34,666 nt of DNA from Nocardioidaceae bacterium (lineage in GTDB: Bacteria > Actinomycetota > Actinomycetes > Propionibacteriales > Nocardioidaceae). Below, piece after piece: positions 24,951-34,666 of this stretch (its first letter is position 1; each line of letters starts with the position of its first letter). The position numbers were made by a program, and so were the translations under genes. The stretch is taken from the NCBI GenBank assembly GCA_013697585.1, contig JACCWP010000195.1, positions 1 through 34,666 of the forward strand. The letters run 5' to 3'. Under the pieces are notes generated by a model, which saw only the letters and a program-made list of their open reading frames with translations, did no database searches and had not been told where the DNA came from.

Positions 24951-24981
24951 TTGGCTCACGCTCGACCGGCACGGTTACCAT
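24951..24981 (+). promoter_or_regulatory. Promoter of the SRP RNA
   Basis: TTGGCT (24951-24956) and TACCAT (24976-24981), 19 bases apart, ending about seven bases before the predicted RNA start. Confidence 0.45.
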
Positions 24982-24987
24982 GGCGCC

Positions 24988-25078
24988 CAGCCCCTCGCGC
25001 GGCGGCATCCCGCCCAACTCCCCCAGGGCCGGAAGGCAGCAAGGGTCAGCAGGCTCTGCCGGGTGCGCGAGGGGTCTC
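24988..25078 (+). ncRNA. ffs: Small bacterial SRP RNA (4.5S)
   Basis: The conserved SRP domain is plain: GGCCGGAAGGCAGCAAGGGT and AGGCTCTGCCGGGT (25028-25064) form the Ffh-binding helix with its GGAA tetraloop region and the asymmetric AGCA/AGG loops. The ends close with CCCCTCGCGC (24991-25000) and GCGCGAGGGG (25065-25074), a perfect 10-bp stem. It binds Ffh for co-translational membrane targeting. Placement upstream of dnaX is usual in actinomycetes. Exact ends are estimated. Confidence 0.9.
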
Positions 25079-25081
25079 CTG

Positions 25082-25103
25082 GTCCCCTCGGGACCGAGGG
25101 GAC
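25082..25103 (+). terminator. Terminator of the SRP RNA
   Basis: GTCCCCTCGG (25082-25091), GA, CCGAGGGGAC (25094-25103): perfect inverted repeat directly after the RNA and before the dnaX promoter. No T-run. Confidence 0.6.
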
Positions 25104-25120
25104 GTGTCCGGCGGCCGGGC

Positions 25121-25126
25121 TAGGGT
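25121..25126 (+). promoter_or_regulatory. -10 box of dnaX
   Basis: TAGGGT ends seven bases before the dnaX GTG, predicting a leaderless transcript. Confidence 0.55.
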
Positions 25127-25133
25127 GCCTGGG

Positions 25134-26969
25134 GTGGACGCCCCGCTCGCGCTGTACCGCCGTTACCGGCCGGAGACGTTCGTCGAGGTCCTGGGCCAAG
25201 ACCACGTCACCGTCCCGCTTCGACAGGCGTTGGCCGCCAACCGGGTCCATCATGCGTACCTTTTCTCCGGGCCGCGGGGCTGTGGCAAGACGTCCAGCGC
25301 CCGCATCCTCGCCCGTGCCCTCAACTGCGAACAGGCTCCCCTCGCCGAGCCGTGCGGCTGCTGCCAGAGCTGCCGCGACCTTGCCCGCGACGGCGCCGGC
25401 AGCCTCGACGTCATCGAGATCGACGCGGCCAGCCATGGTGGCGTCGACGACGCCCGCGACCTGCGCGAGCGGGCATCGTTCGCCCCAATGTCGAGCCGGT
25501 ACAAGATCTACATCGTCGACGAGGCGCACATGGTGACCACCCAGGGGTTCAATGCCCTGCTCAAGGTGGTCGAGGAGCCCCCGCCACACGTCAAGTTCAT
25601 CTTCGCGACCACCGAGCCCGACCGGGTGCTGCCCACGATCCGCTCCCGCACCCACCACTACCCGTTCCGGCTGCTCCCCCCACGGATGCTCACCGACTAC
25701 CTCGCCGAGATCTGCGCCCACGAGCAGATCGCGGTCGAGCCCACCGCGCTGCCGCTGGTCGTGCGCGCCGGCGGAGGGTCGGCCCGCGACACCCTCAGCG
25801 TGCTCGACCAGCTGATCGGCGGCGCCGACGATGCCGGCCTGACGTACGCGTTGGCCGCCGGTCTGCTCGGCTTCACACCTGCCTCACTGCTTGACGAGGT
25901 CGTTGACGCGTTCGCGGCAGGTGACGGCGGCACGGTGTTCCGGGTGGTCGACAAGGTCGTCGAAGGTGGCCGCGACCCGCGCCGGTTCGTCGAGGACCTG
26001 CTCAGCCGGCTGCGCGACTTGATCGTGCTCGGGCACTTGCCCGGCGCCGCCGGTGACGGGCTGCTCGACGTCAGCCCCGAGCAGGGCCAGCGGCTGGCCG
26101 GCCAGGCCGCCCGCTTTGGCGCCGCCGACCTGGTACGCGCCGCCGAGGTGGTCTCCACCGCGCTGGGTGAGATCCGCGGTGCCACCGCGCCCCGGCTGCT
26201 GCTCGAGCTGATGTGCGCCCGGGTGCTGCTGCCCGGCGCCGACGACAGCCTCGAGGGCGTGCAGGCCCGACTGGCCCGGCTCGAACGGCGACTGGAGATC
26301 ACCGGCCAGCCCGCACCCGCGCCGCCGGACCGTCAGCCGGCTCCCAGATCCGCCGACCCGCCCTCGGTCCCGGATCCAGCTCCCGCACCCGGCGCGGCGG
26401 TCGAGCCGGCCTCCGAGCGCACCGCTCAGCCCGCCTCGGTCCCCGAGCCCGCCGCTGACCAGGCCGCGGGTCGCAGCCTCGGCCTGGTCGACGTCCGCCG
26501 CGCCTGGCCCGACCTCCTCGAGCGCGCCGCGTCCGTACGCCGGCTGGCCTGGTCGCTGTTGAGCAAGAGCGCACAGGCGCACTCCCTCGACGGCCGCACG
26601 CTGACCGTTGCGTTCGTCAACGCAGGCAGCCGCGACTCGTTCGCCCGCAACGGCTGCGAGGAGGTGCTCCGACAGGTGCTCATCGACGTGCTCGGCGTCG
26701 ACTGGCGGGTCGAGTCGATCGTCGATCCGACCGCGGACTCGTCGACAGGGGTGCCGCCTCCTCCCCCGGCCGAACCCACCGCAGCCGCGCCACGACCAGA
26801 GCGCGGCCAGAGCGCGGCCGAACCGGCGACGGCCAACCAGGCAACCGCCGAGCACGGCGGGCCCGACATCAACGACCCCGATGCCGACGACCAGGGCGAC
26901 GGCACCCACGAGCTGCTCACCCGCGAGCTCGGGGCGCAAGTGATCGAGGAGATTCCGCACCGGCCCTAG
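25134..26969 (+). CDS. dnaX: DNA polymerase III subunit gamma/tau
   Basis: 611 aa from the GTG at 25134; the frame opens 72 codons earlier, through the SRP RNA, and is rejected there. This is the clamp-loader ATPase of the replicative polymerase. Seen: LALYRRYRPETFVEVLGQDH, Walker A GPRGCGKT (46-53), four zinc Cys (C65, C74, C77, C80), DEAH (129-132), TTEPDRVLPTIRSRT with the arginine finger, and domain III up to ~390. A Pro/Ala-rich linker (~395-450) and a C-terminal tau region (WPDLLERAASVRRLAWSLL and following) complete it. The last ~70 residues are a second Pro/Ala-rich, then acidic tail (DINDPDADDQGDGTHE). Confidence 0.96.
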   Translation: MDAPLALYRRYRPETFVEVLGQDHVTVPLRQALAANRVHHAYLFSGPRGCGKTSSARILARALNCEQAPLAEPCGCCQSCRDLARDGAGSLDVIEIDAASHGGVDDARDLRERASFAPMSSRYKIYIVDEAHMVTTQGFNALLKVVEEPPPHVKFIFATTEPDRVLPTIRSRTHHYPFRLLPPRMLTDYLAEICAHEQIAVEPTALPLVVRAGGGSARDTLSVLDQLIGGADDAGLTYALAAGLLGFTPASLLDEVVDAFAAGDGGTVFRVVDKVVEGGRDPRRFVEDLLSRLRDLIVLGHLPGAAGDGLLDVSPEQGQRLAGQAARFGAADLVRAAEVVSTALGEIRGATAPRLLLELMCARVLLPGADDSLEGVQARLARLERRLEITGQPAPAPPDRQPAPRSADPPSVPDPAPAPGAAVEPASERTAQPASVPEPAADQAAGRSLGLVDVRRAWPDLLERAASVRRLAWSLLSKSAQAHSLDGRTLTVAFVNAGSRDSFARNGCEEVLRQVLIDVLGVDWRVESIVDPTADSSTGVPPPPPAEPTAAAPRPERGQSAAEPATANQATAEHGGPDINDPDADDQGDGTHELLTRELGAQVIEEIPHRP

Positions 26970-27017
26970 GCTCAGCCACACCCGTCTTGTCGAGGAGCCG
27001 TCGCGAGGAGTCGACCC

Positions 27018-27609
<592 letters not shown>

Positions 27610-27617
<8 letters not shown>

Positions 27618-28221
27618 GTTGCCGACGCAGGGCAGGCGAACCGAGGTGGACAGCGACCTGGAAGACCTCGCCCAAGGCGTTGCCGACCAGGTCGCGAGCT
27701 TCCTGCTCGCGGTGCGCGCGATCGCCAAGGGTGGCGACTCGAGCACCGCGATCCCACTGCTGCTGCTCGAGGTGAGCCAGCTGCTGCTCGCCGGCGCCCG
27801 GCTCGGCGTCATGACGGACCTGGTGCCGCACGAGGAGTACGAGCCCGAGGCGGGGCCTGACGCCGACCTCGATCGGATCCGCGAAGCGCTGGCCCGGCTT
27901 CTCGGGCCGGCCGACGACTACGTCGAGGTGTTCGACCCCTACGCGATGCCCCCCGACCTGGTGCCGGCACGCATCTCCGACGACGTGGCCGCGACCGCCC
28001 AGACGCTGGCCCACGGGCTTGCCCACCACCGGGACGGTCGGGTCGACGAGGCCTTGTGGTGGTGGCAGTTCTCGTACGTCTCGTCCTGGGGCTCCGAGGC
28101 CAGCGCCGTGCTGCGAGCACTGCAGTCGATCGTCGCCCACGACCGGCTCGACGCGGACACGGGCACCGGCGAGATCGAGCAGCTCGCGGTCGCCGACCAG
28201 ATCGAGGACCCGATCTCCTGA
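27610..28221 (+). CDS. DUF5063 domain-containing protein
   Basis: 203 aa from the ATG at 27610, ten bases past a GGGGAGG. A GTG at 27601 is too close to that site. Mostly helical and acidic: [48 protein letters not shown], and the characteristic [19 protein letters not shown]. No signal peptide. Members are commonly found right after recR in actinomycetes; function is unknown, though the recR overlap suggests shared expression and perhaps a DNA-repair or replication link (inference). Confidence 0.88.
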
Positions 28222-28357
28222 CCCGCTGAACAGATGAGCAGAGGTCGTGCTGGTGCGGGTACGAGCTTTCCGGTGGCCCGTACAAGACCGGGAGTCGGGC
28301 AGCAGCGGCTAGCCCGGCCACTGCGCCGACGGTGACGAGAAACCGGCGGCGGTCCAT
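28222..28357 (-). pseudogene. Tat signal-peptide fragment
   Basis: From the ATG at 28357 the frame starts [20 protein letters not shown] and LPVLYG, a typical twin-arginine leader (RRRFLVT, then an Ala/Gly/Leu core). After about 45 codons the frame runs into the antisense of the DUF5063 gene and makes no recognisable protein. There is no ribosome site. It is most likely the 5' relic of an exported-protein gene whose body has been lost. Confidence 0.4.
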
Positions 28358-28486
28358 GGAGGGGAACTGCACGGCGTCGACCAAAGCGGGCAGGCTTCCG
28401 AGTCCCAATCGCGTTCGCGCCACCAACCGCAGCCGCTGAGCAGGCATCCGGGGCATGGCTTCGGGCGAACAGCATCCGAGCGTCGA

Positions 28487-28492
28487 TACACT
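28487..28492 (+). promoter_or_regulatory. -10 box of lysC
   Basis: TACACT ends eight bases before the GTG of lysC, consistent with a leaderless lysC-asd transcript. Confidence 0.5.
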
Positions 28493-28500
28493 CGACGCTC

Positions 28501-30824
<2,324 letters not shown>

Positions 30825-30847
30825 TCTCCACCGGCCTCGGGCGGGGG

Positions 30848-32821
30848 TCAGGGGTCGCGGGAGAAGGCCGTGAAGGCGTCCAGCGACTCGGGGTTGACCA
30901 GCGCTCCCCTCGCTGCGGCGTCGTCAACGGCTGCGCCGGTCAGGATCTTCTTGACCGGCACCTCGAGCTTCTTGCCCGACAGGGTTCGGGGCAGGTCGGG
31001 TACGGCGTGCACGGAGTCGGGGACGTGGCGCGGCGACAGGTGGGTACGCAGCTCACGTCCGATCGCCTTGCGCAGCCGGTCATCAAGCTCGGAGCCGTCG
31101 GCCGGCACCACGAACAGCAGCAGCTCACCGGCGCCGCCTTCGGCGTCCTCGAGGTGCACCACAAGGCTGTCGGCGACCTCGGGCATCGCCTCGACGACGG
31201 CGTAGAACTCCGCCGTGCCGAGCCGCACCCCGCCCCGGTTGAGGGTCGCGTCGCTGCGCCCGGTCAAGACGCACGAGCCGTCGGCGTCGATGGTGATCCA
31301 GTCGCCGTGCCGCCACACTCCTGGGAAGTCGTCGAAGTAGGCCGCACGGTACCGGCTGCCGTCGTCGTCACCCCAGAAGCCGACGGGCATCGAGGGCATC
31401 GGTGCGGTGACCACCAGCTCGCCCTGCTCGCCGACCAGCGCGCGCCCGGTCGGGTCGTACGCCTCCACCCGGCAGCCCAGGCAGCGGGCGGCGATCCGTC
31501 CTGCCCGCACCGGCAGCAGCGGGCTGCCGCCGACGAACCCGCTGCAGATGTCGGTGCCGCCAGAGAAGCTGGCGAGGAGCACGTCCGAGGACACCGCCTC
31601 GTACACCCAGCGGAACCCCTCGGCCGGCAGCGGCGCCCCGGTCGACCCGACGCCGCGCAGCGCGGACAGGCCGGCGACGTCACGCGGCACCAGCTCCTGC
31701 TTGCGGCAGGCCAACAGGTACGGCGCGCTGGTCCCGAAGTAGGTCGTGCCGGTCTCGTCGGCCAACTGCCACAGCGCGCCGAGGTCGGGCGCGCCCGGGT
31801 CGCCGTCGAACAAGACGACGCCGGCGCCGACCCCGAGGCCGGAGACCAGCAGGTTCCACATCATCCAGCCTGTGGTGGAGAACCAGAAGAACCGGTCGGC
31901 TGGGCCGAGGTCCATATGCAGGGCGAGGGCCTTGACGTGCTCGAGCGTGATGCCCCCGTGCCCGTGCACGATCGGCTTTGGCAGCCCGGTGGTGCCTGAC
32001 GAGTACAGGACGTACAGCGGGTGGTCGAACGGCACCCGATCGTAGGCCGGCTCTGCCGGCTCGGCGACCAGGTCAGCCCACGAGATCGCACCGTCAGGGG
32101 GCACCGAGTCGCGGTCGAGGTACGGCAGGTGCACGGTGTGCCGCAGGCCGGGCAGCGCGTCCCGTACGGCGGCCACCTCGGCCCGGCGGTCGACCCGCTT
32201 GTCGCCGTAGCGGTAGCCGTCGACCGCCACCAGCAGCACCGGCTCGATCTGACGCAGCCGGTCGACGACGCTGCGGGTGCCGAACTCGGGTGCGCACGAC
32301 GAGAACACGGCGCCAAGGCTCGCGGCCGCGAGCAGCAGCACGAGCGTCTCGGGCACGTTGGGCAGGTAGGCGGCCACCGGGTCGCCGCGCCCTACGCCGA
32401 GCCGCACCAGCCCCGCTCGGGCGCGCCCCACCTGCTCGCGCAGCTCGGCGGCGGTCAGCTCGACCCGCTCCCGAGACTGCGAGCGACCCACGACCACGAC
32501 GTCGCCGTCGGCGCGTCCGGGCAGCGCCAGCATGGCCTCGGCATAATTGAGCCGCAGCTGGGGAAACCAGCGGGCACCGGGCATGGCGCGCTCGGTGAGC
32601 ACTGGGTCGAGGTCGCCGTCGTGCGGCACGTCCAGGAACTCCACCACGGAGCGCCAGAAGCCGTCCAGGTCGTCGACCGACCACTGCCACAGCGCCGGGT
32701 AGTCCTCGAAGCGCAGGTCGGTGGTCGTCTCCAGGTGGCGCAGATACGTCCCGATCCGAGTCGTCTCGCGGACGTCGGCCGGGGGTGACCAGAGCAGGTC
32801 CCCGGTGCGTTGCTCGCTCAT
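30848..32821 (-). CDS. Acetoacetyl-CoA synthetase
   Basis: 657 aa, the normal length for acetoacetate-CoA ligase. Activates acetoacetate to acetoacetyl-CoA through an adenylate. Start at the ATG at 32821 (SEQRTGDLLWSPP); the frame opens further up across the repeat and the tRNA, which is rejected. Seen: RWFPQLRLNYAEAML, the ATP loop YSSGTTGLPKPIVHGHGG, WFSTTGWMMWNLLVSGL, SFSGGTDICSGFVGGSP, the hinge region WRHGDWITIDADG with RSDATLNRGGVRLGTAEFY, and a Lys in the C-terminal TLSGKKLEVPVKKIL. Ends convergently to asd. Confidence 0.92.
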   Translation of the reverse strand: MSEQRTGDLLWSPPADVRETTRIGTYLRHLETTTDLRFEDYPALWQWSVDDLDGFWRSVVEFLDVPHDGDLDPVLTERAMPGARWFPQLRLNYAEAMLALPGRADGDVVVVGRSQSRERVELTAAELREQVGRARAGLVRLGVGRGDPVAAYLPNVPETLVLLLAAASLGAVFSSCAPEFGTRSVVDRLRQIEPVLLVAVDGYRYGDKRVDRRAEVAAVRDALPGLRHTVHLPYLDRDSVPPDGAISWADLVAEPAEPAYDRVPFDHPLYVLYSSGTTGLPKPIVHGHGGITLEHVKALALHMDLGPADRFFWFSTTGWMMWNLLVSGLGVGAGVVLFDGDPGAPDLGALWQLADETGTTYFGTSAPYLLACRKQELVPRDVAGLSALRGVGSTGAPLPAEGFRWVYEAVSSDVLLASFSGGTDICSGFVGGSPLLPVRAGRIAARCLGCRVEAYDPTGRALVGEQGELVVTAPMPSMPVGFWGDDDGSRYRAAYFDDFPGVWRHGDWITIDADGSCVLTGRSDATLNRGGVRLGTAEFYAVVEAMPEVADSLVVHLEDAEGGAGELLLFVVPADGSELDDRLRKAIGRELRTHLSPRHVPDSVHAVPDLPRTLSGKKLEVPVKKILTGAAVDDAAARGALVNPESLDAFTAFSRDP

Positions 32822-32885
32822 GGCGGCCCAGTCTGCCGTGGGCAGTGTGCGCGGAGGGCCTCGCGGGGGCGCCACTTCCCCAGCG

Positions 32886-32950
32886 AAGTGCGCGCCTTCC
32901 CGGCGAAACAACGCCGGGGAAGCGCCTCTTTCGCTGGCATCCCAGCGAAA
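32886..32950 (-). repeat. 65-bp two-hairpin repeat, copy 2
   Basis: On the minus strand: TTTCGCTGG-(4 nt)-CCAGCGAAA, perfect, then arms GCGCTTCCCCGGCG and CGCCGGGAAGGCGC. Most positions agree with 22190-22254 in the same orientation. It lies about 100 bases downstream of tRNA-Pro on the same strand. Confidence 0.75.
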
Positions 32951-33016
32951 CGTGCGGCGGCTCGCCCGCCGCCGGAGCATCCTGGGCGAGCAGCCGGGGC
33001 CGGGATCGGAACACGT

Positions 33017-33044
33017 GTCAGCGCCCCGCAGAGGGGGCGCTGAC
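33017..33044 (-). terminator. Terminator of tRNA-Pro
   Basis: GTCAGCGCCCC (33017-33027) and GGGGCGCTGAC (33034-33044), perfect 11-bp stem with a 6-base loop, starting nine bases past the tRNA 3' end. Confidence 0.65.
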
Positions 33045-33053
33045 GCGCGTGAG

Positions 33054-33127
<74 letters not shown>

Positions 33128-33150
33128 TTGCAGCCGCCCAGGCTAGCCGT

Positions 33151-34083
33151 TCAGGCGGGTCGCAGCGTGAGCAGGGTGGCCTCGGGGCGGCAGCAGAATC
33201 GCAGTGGCGCGTACGGCGAGGTGCCGAGGCCGGCTGACACGTGCAGCCAGGCGGCGCGGTCACCCACGGTGTGTTGGCCGAGTCCGCGCGCCCGCCGGCG
33301 CTCGAGGTCGCAGTTGGTGACCAGCGCGCCGAAGCCGGGCACCCGCAGCTGCCCGCCATGGGTGTGCCCGGCCAGCACCAGCGGGTAACCCGCGGTGGTG
33401 AACCCGTCGAGCACCCGGAGGTAGGGAGCGTGGGTCACCGCGATCGCCAGGTCGGCGGCCTCCGCTGGGTGGGACACTGCCGCGAGGTCGTCGTAGCCGA
33501 GGTGTGGGTCATCGACCCCGGCCAAGGCCACGTCGCGACCGCAGACCCGCACCCGGGCGCGGCGGTTGTTCAGATCGACCCAGCCGCGCTCAGCCAGCGC
33601 CGCGGTGAGGTCGCCCCACGGCAGCCGCTGGCCGAGCCGGGTCTTGGCCTGCCGAGCCGGCACCAGGTAACGCAGCGGGTTCTTGACGATCGGCGCGAAG
33701 TAGTCGTTGGACCCGAGCACGTAGGCGCCCGGGCGGTCGAGCAGCCCGCCCAGACAGGCCAGCAAGGGCGCGACAGCAGACCGGTGGCCGAGGAAGTCAC
33801 CGGTGACGATGACGAGGTCCGGCTCCAGAGCCTGCAGGGCGCGTATCCAGCGCTGCTTGATCCCCTGCGCAGGCGTCAGGTGGAGGTCGGAAAGGTGCAG
33901 CAGGCGCAGCGGGCGCTGCCCGGCCGGCAGGACCGGCACGTCGGCCGTACGCAGCACGAACGCGCGCGTCTCGGCGACCGAGTACGCCACCACGGCCAGG
34001 CCGATCGCAACCGGCCCGACGGCCACGCGGGCGCCGGCCAGTCCGGGAGGGATCGACACCAGAACAGGCTGCCACACCAGCAC
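33151..34083 (-). CDS. YaeI-like metallophosphoesterase
   Basis: 310 aa. Residues ~10-40 are hydrophobic (GLAVVAYSVAETRAF), possibly a membrane anchor. The catalytic core shows the metal-binding set: LHLSDLHL (near 62-69), VTGDFLGH, GSNDYF, VTHAP and LAGHTHGGQ. These enzymes hydrolyse phosphomonoesters or diesters with two metal ions; the substrate is unknown. GTG at 34083 taken as start; other GTGs follow within 40 bases, and no Shine-Dalgarno decides. It is divergent from the YqeY gene, with only 23 bp between the starts. Confidence 0.9.
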   Translation of the reverse strand: MLVWQPVLVSIPPGLAGARVAVGPVAIGLAVVAYSVAETRAFVLRTADVPVLPAGQRPLRLLHLSDLHLTPAQGIKQRWIRALQALEPDLVIVTGDFLGHRSAVAPLLACLGGLLDRPGAYVLGSNDYFAPIVKNPLRYLVPARQAKTRLGQRLPWGDLTAALAERGWVDLNNRRARVRVCGRDVALAGVDDPHLGYDDLAAVSHPAEAADLAIAVTHAPYLRVLDGFTTAGYPLVLAGHTHGGQLRVPGFGALVTNCDLERRRARGLGQHTVGDRAAWLHVSAGLGTSPYAPLRFCCRPEATLLTLRPA

Positions 34084-34106
34084 AGGTCGGCTGTCAGACT
34101 GGAGCG

Positions 34107-34568
34107 ATGCCCCGGCTCAAGGACCATCTCCGTCGCGACCTCACCACGGCCATGAAGGCTCGCGACTCGCTGCGGTCGTCCACGTTGCGGATGGCGCTCA
34201 CCGCCGTGACGAACGCCGAGGTCGCAGGCGCGCAGGCCCGCGAGCTCACCGACGACGAGGTCACCCGGGTGCTGGTCGCCGAGGCCAAGAAGCGGCGCGA
34301 AGCCGCGGCCGCCTACGCCGCCGCCGACCGACCTGAGCTCGCCGACAAGGAGCGCGCCGAGGCCGACCTGCTCGCCGACTACCTGCCCCGGCCGCTCACT
34401 GCCGACGAGCTGGTCGAGCTCGTCGCGGCCGCAGTCGAGCAGACTGGTGCCGCCGGCGAAGGGATGCGCGCAATGGGCCCGGTCATGAGCGCGTTGAGGC
34501 CGCAGGTCATCGGTCGAGCCGACGGCGGGGTCGTCGCGGCCGAGGTCCGCCGCCAGCTCGGCGCCTGA
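34107..34568 (+). CDS. GatB/YqeY domain-containing protein
   Basis: 153 aa helical protein of the YqeY family: LKDHLRRDLTTAMKARDSLR, STLRMALTAVTNAEV, then VAEAKKRREAAAAY, LADYLPRPLTADELVELV, and the C-terminal AMGPVMSALRPQVIGRADGG. The family resembles the C-terminal tRNA-binding part of GatB; in most bacteria its partner is unknown. ATG with TGGAGCG upstream. Confidence 0.92.
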   Translation: MPRLKDHLRRDLTTAMKARDSLRSSTLRMALTAVTNAEVAGAQARELTDDEVTRVLVAEAKKRREAAAAYAAADRPELADKERAEADLLADYLPRPLTADELVELVAAAVEQTGAAGEGMRAMGPVMSALRPQVIGRADGGVVAAEVRRQLGA

Positions 34569-34592
34569 AGCGCCGCCCGGCCTGATCCCACG

Positions 34593-34666
34593 TCAGTCGT
34601 CGCCCCCGCCGCCCGGCGGTGGCGGGTCGATGGTCGGTTCCGGCAGCGGCGACGGTGGCCCGGGGC
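34593..34666 (-). CDS. C-terminal end of a gene (partial, possibly a penicillin-binding protein)
   Basis: Running off the right edge on the minus strand, the last codons before the TGA at 34593-34595 read PSPLPEPTIDPPPPGGGGDD. Such Pro/Gly-rich acidic tails are common at the end of class A penicillin-binding proteins in actinomycetes, and a PBP gene is often beside this metallophosphoesterase. Only 23 codons are visible, so the identity is inferred from context. Confidence 0.45.
   Translation of the reverse strand, partial: PGPPSPLPEPTIDPPPPGGGGDD

Noticed and set aside
24918-25133. 72-codon N-terminal extension of dnaX
   Set aside because: Covers the SRP RNA and its terminator; the DnaX family starts at ALYRRYRP.
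28222-28500. Lysine riboswitch ahead of lysC
   Set aside because: The -10 box sits eight bases before the start codon, leaving no leader, and no conserved lysine-box elements are visible.

Overview
This is a GC-rich chromosomal segment from an actinomycete, perhaps Propionibacteriales or Nocardioidaceae-like; that rank is inference. Pointers to Actinomycetota are a fused OleB-OleC protein, the actinobacterial tadA-associated protein next to tadA, a split PntAA/PntAB/PntB transhydrogenase, an SRP RNA in front of dnaX, and many genes whose -10 box (TAGnnT) lies 6-8 bases before the start codon, which suggests leaderless mRNAs.

Layout. 1-822: decayed DNA with an IS256-type transposase remnant and a broken piece of a surface-protein-like gene. 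823-7363 (minus strand): olefin cluster oleA, oleBC (fused), oleD, then a secreted LVIVD-repeat protein. A thiolase-like condensation of two fatty acyl-CoAs (OleA), ketoreduction (OleD), beta-lactone formation (OleC) and decarboxylation (OleB) would give long-chain internal alkenes. The 344-base oleA-oleBC gap holds two copies of a hairpin-forming repeat. 7513-9600 (minus): three stress/envelope genes (PRC-barrel/DUF2382, small-channel-like membrane protein, DUF4190). 9825-14878: a sigma factor fused to an anti-sigma-like zinc motif and a membrane segment, a GAF-GGDEF diguanylate cyclase, an ACT protein, an acetylxylan-esterase-family hydrolase and menB. 15015-17907: pntAA-pntAB-pntB with overlapping stop/start codons. 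17988-19667: upp (minus), then the tadA-associated gene and tadA.

19678-22181: tRNA-Ser(CGA) followed by a 2.4-kb insert that ends in a perfect 57-bp copy of the tRNA 3' part. This is the footprint of an integrated element. It carries a beta-propeller-like secreted protein and a PAS fragment but no integrase.

22395-34666: cation/proton antiporter, LytR_C protein and its small partner, tRNA-Ser(GGA), SRP RNA, dnaX, recR, a DUF5063 protein, a decayed Tat-signal fragment, lysC (with a probable internal start for a beta subunit) and asd, acetoacetyl-CoA synthetase, tRNA-Pro(CGG), a metallophosphoesterase, a YqeY-like protein, and the tail of a further gene at the right edge.

The least ordinary features are the integrase-less tRNA-Ser island and three families of short structured repeats: an 85-bp tandem pair in the ole cluster, a 65-bp two-hairpin repeat downstream of two tRNA loci, and a 56-bp palindrome-ended repeat. 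Most genes are recognisable housekeeping or known families. I did not find a CRISPR array, a toxin/defence island or a natural-product megasynthase.
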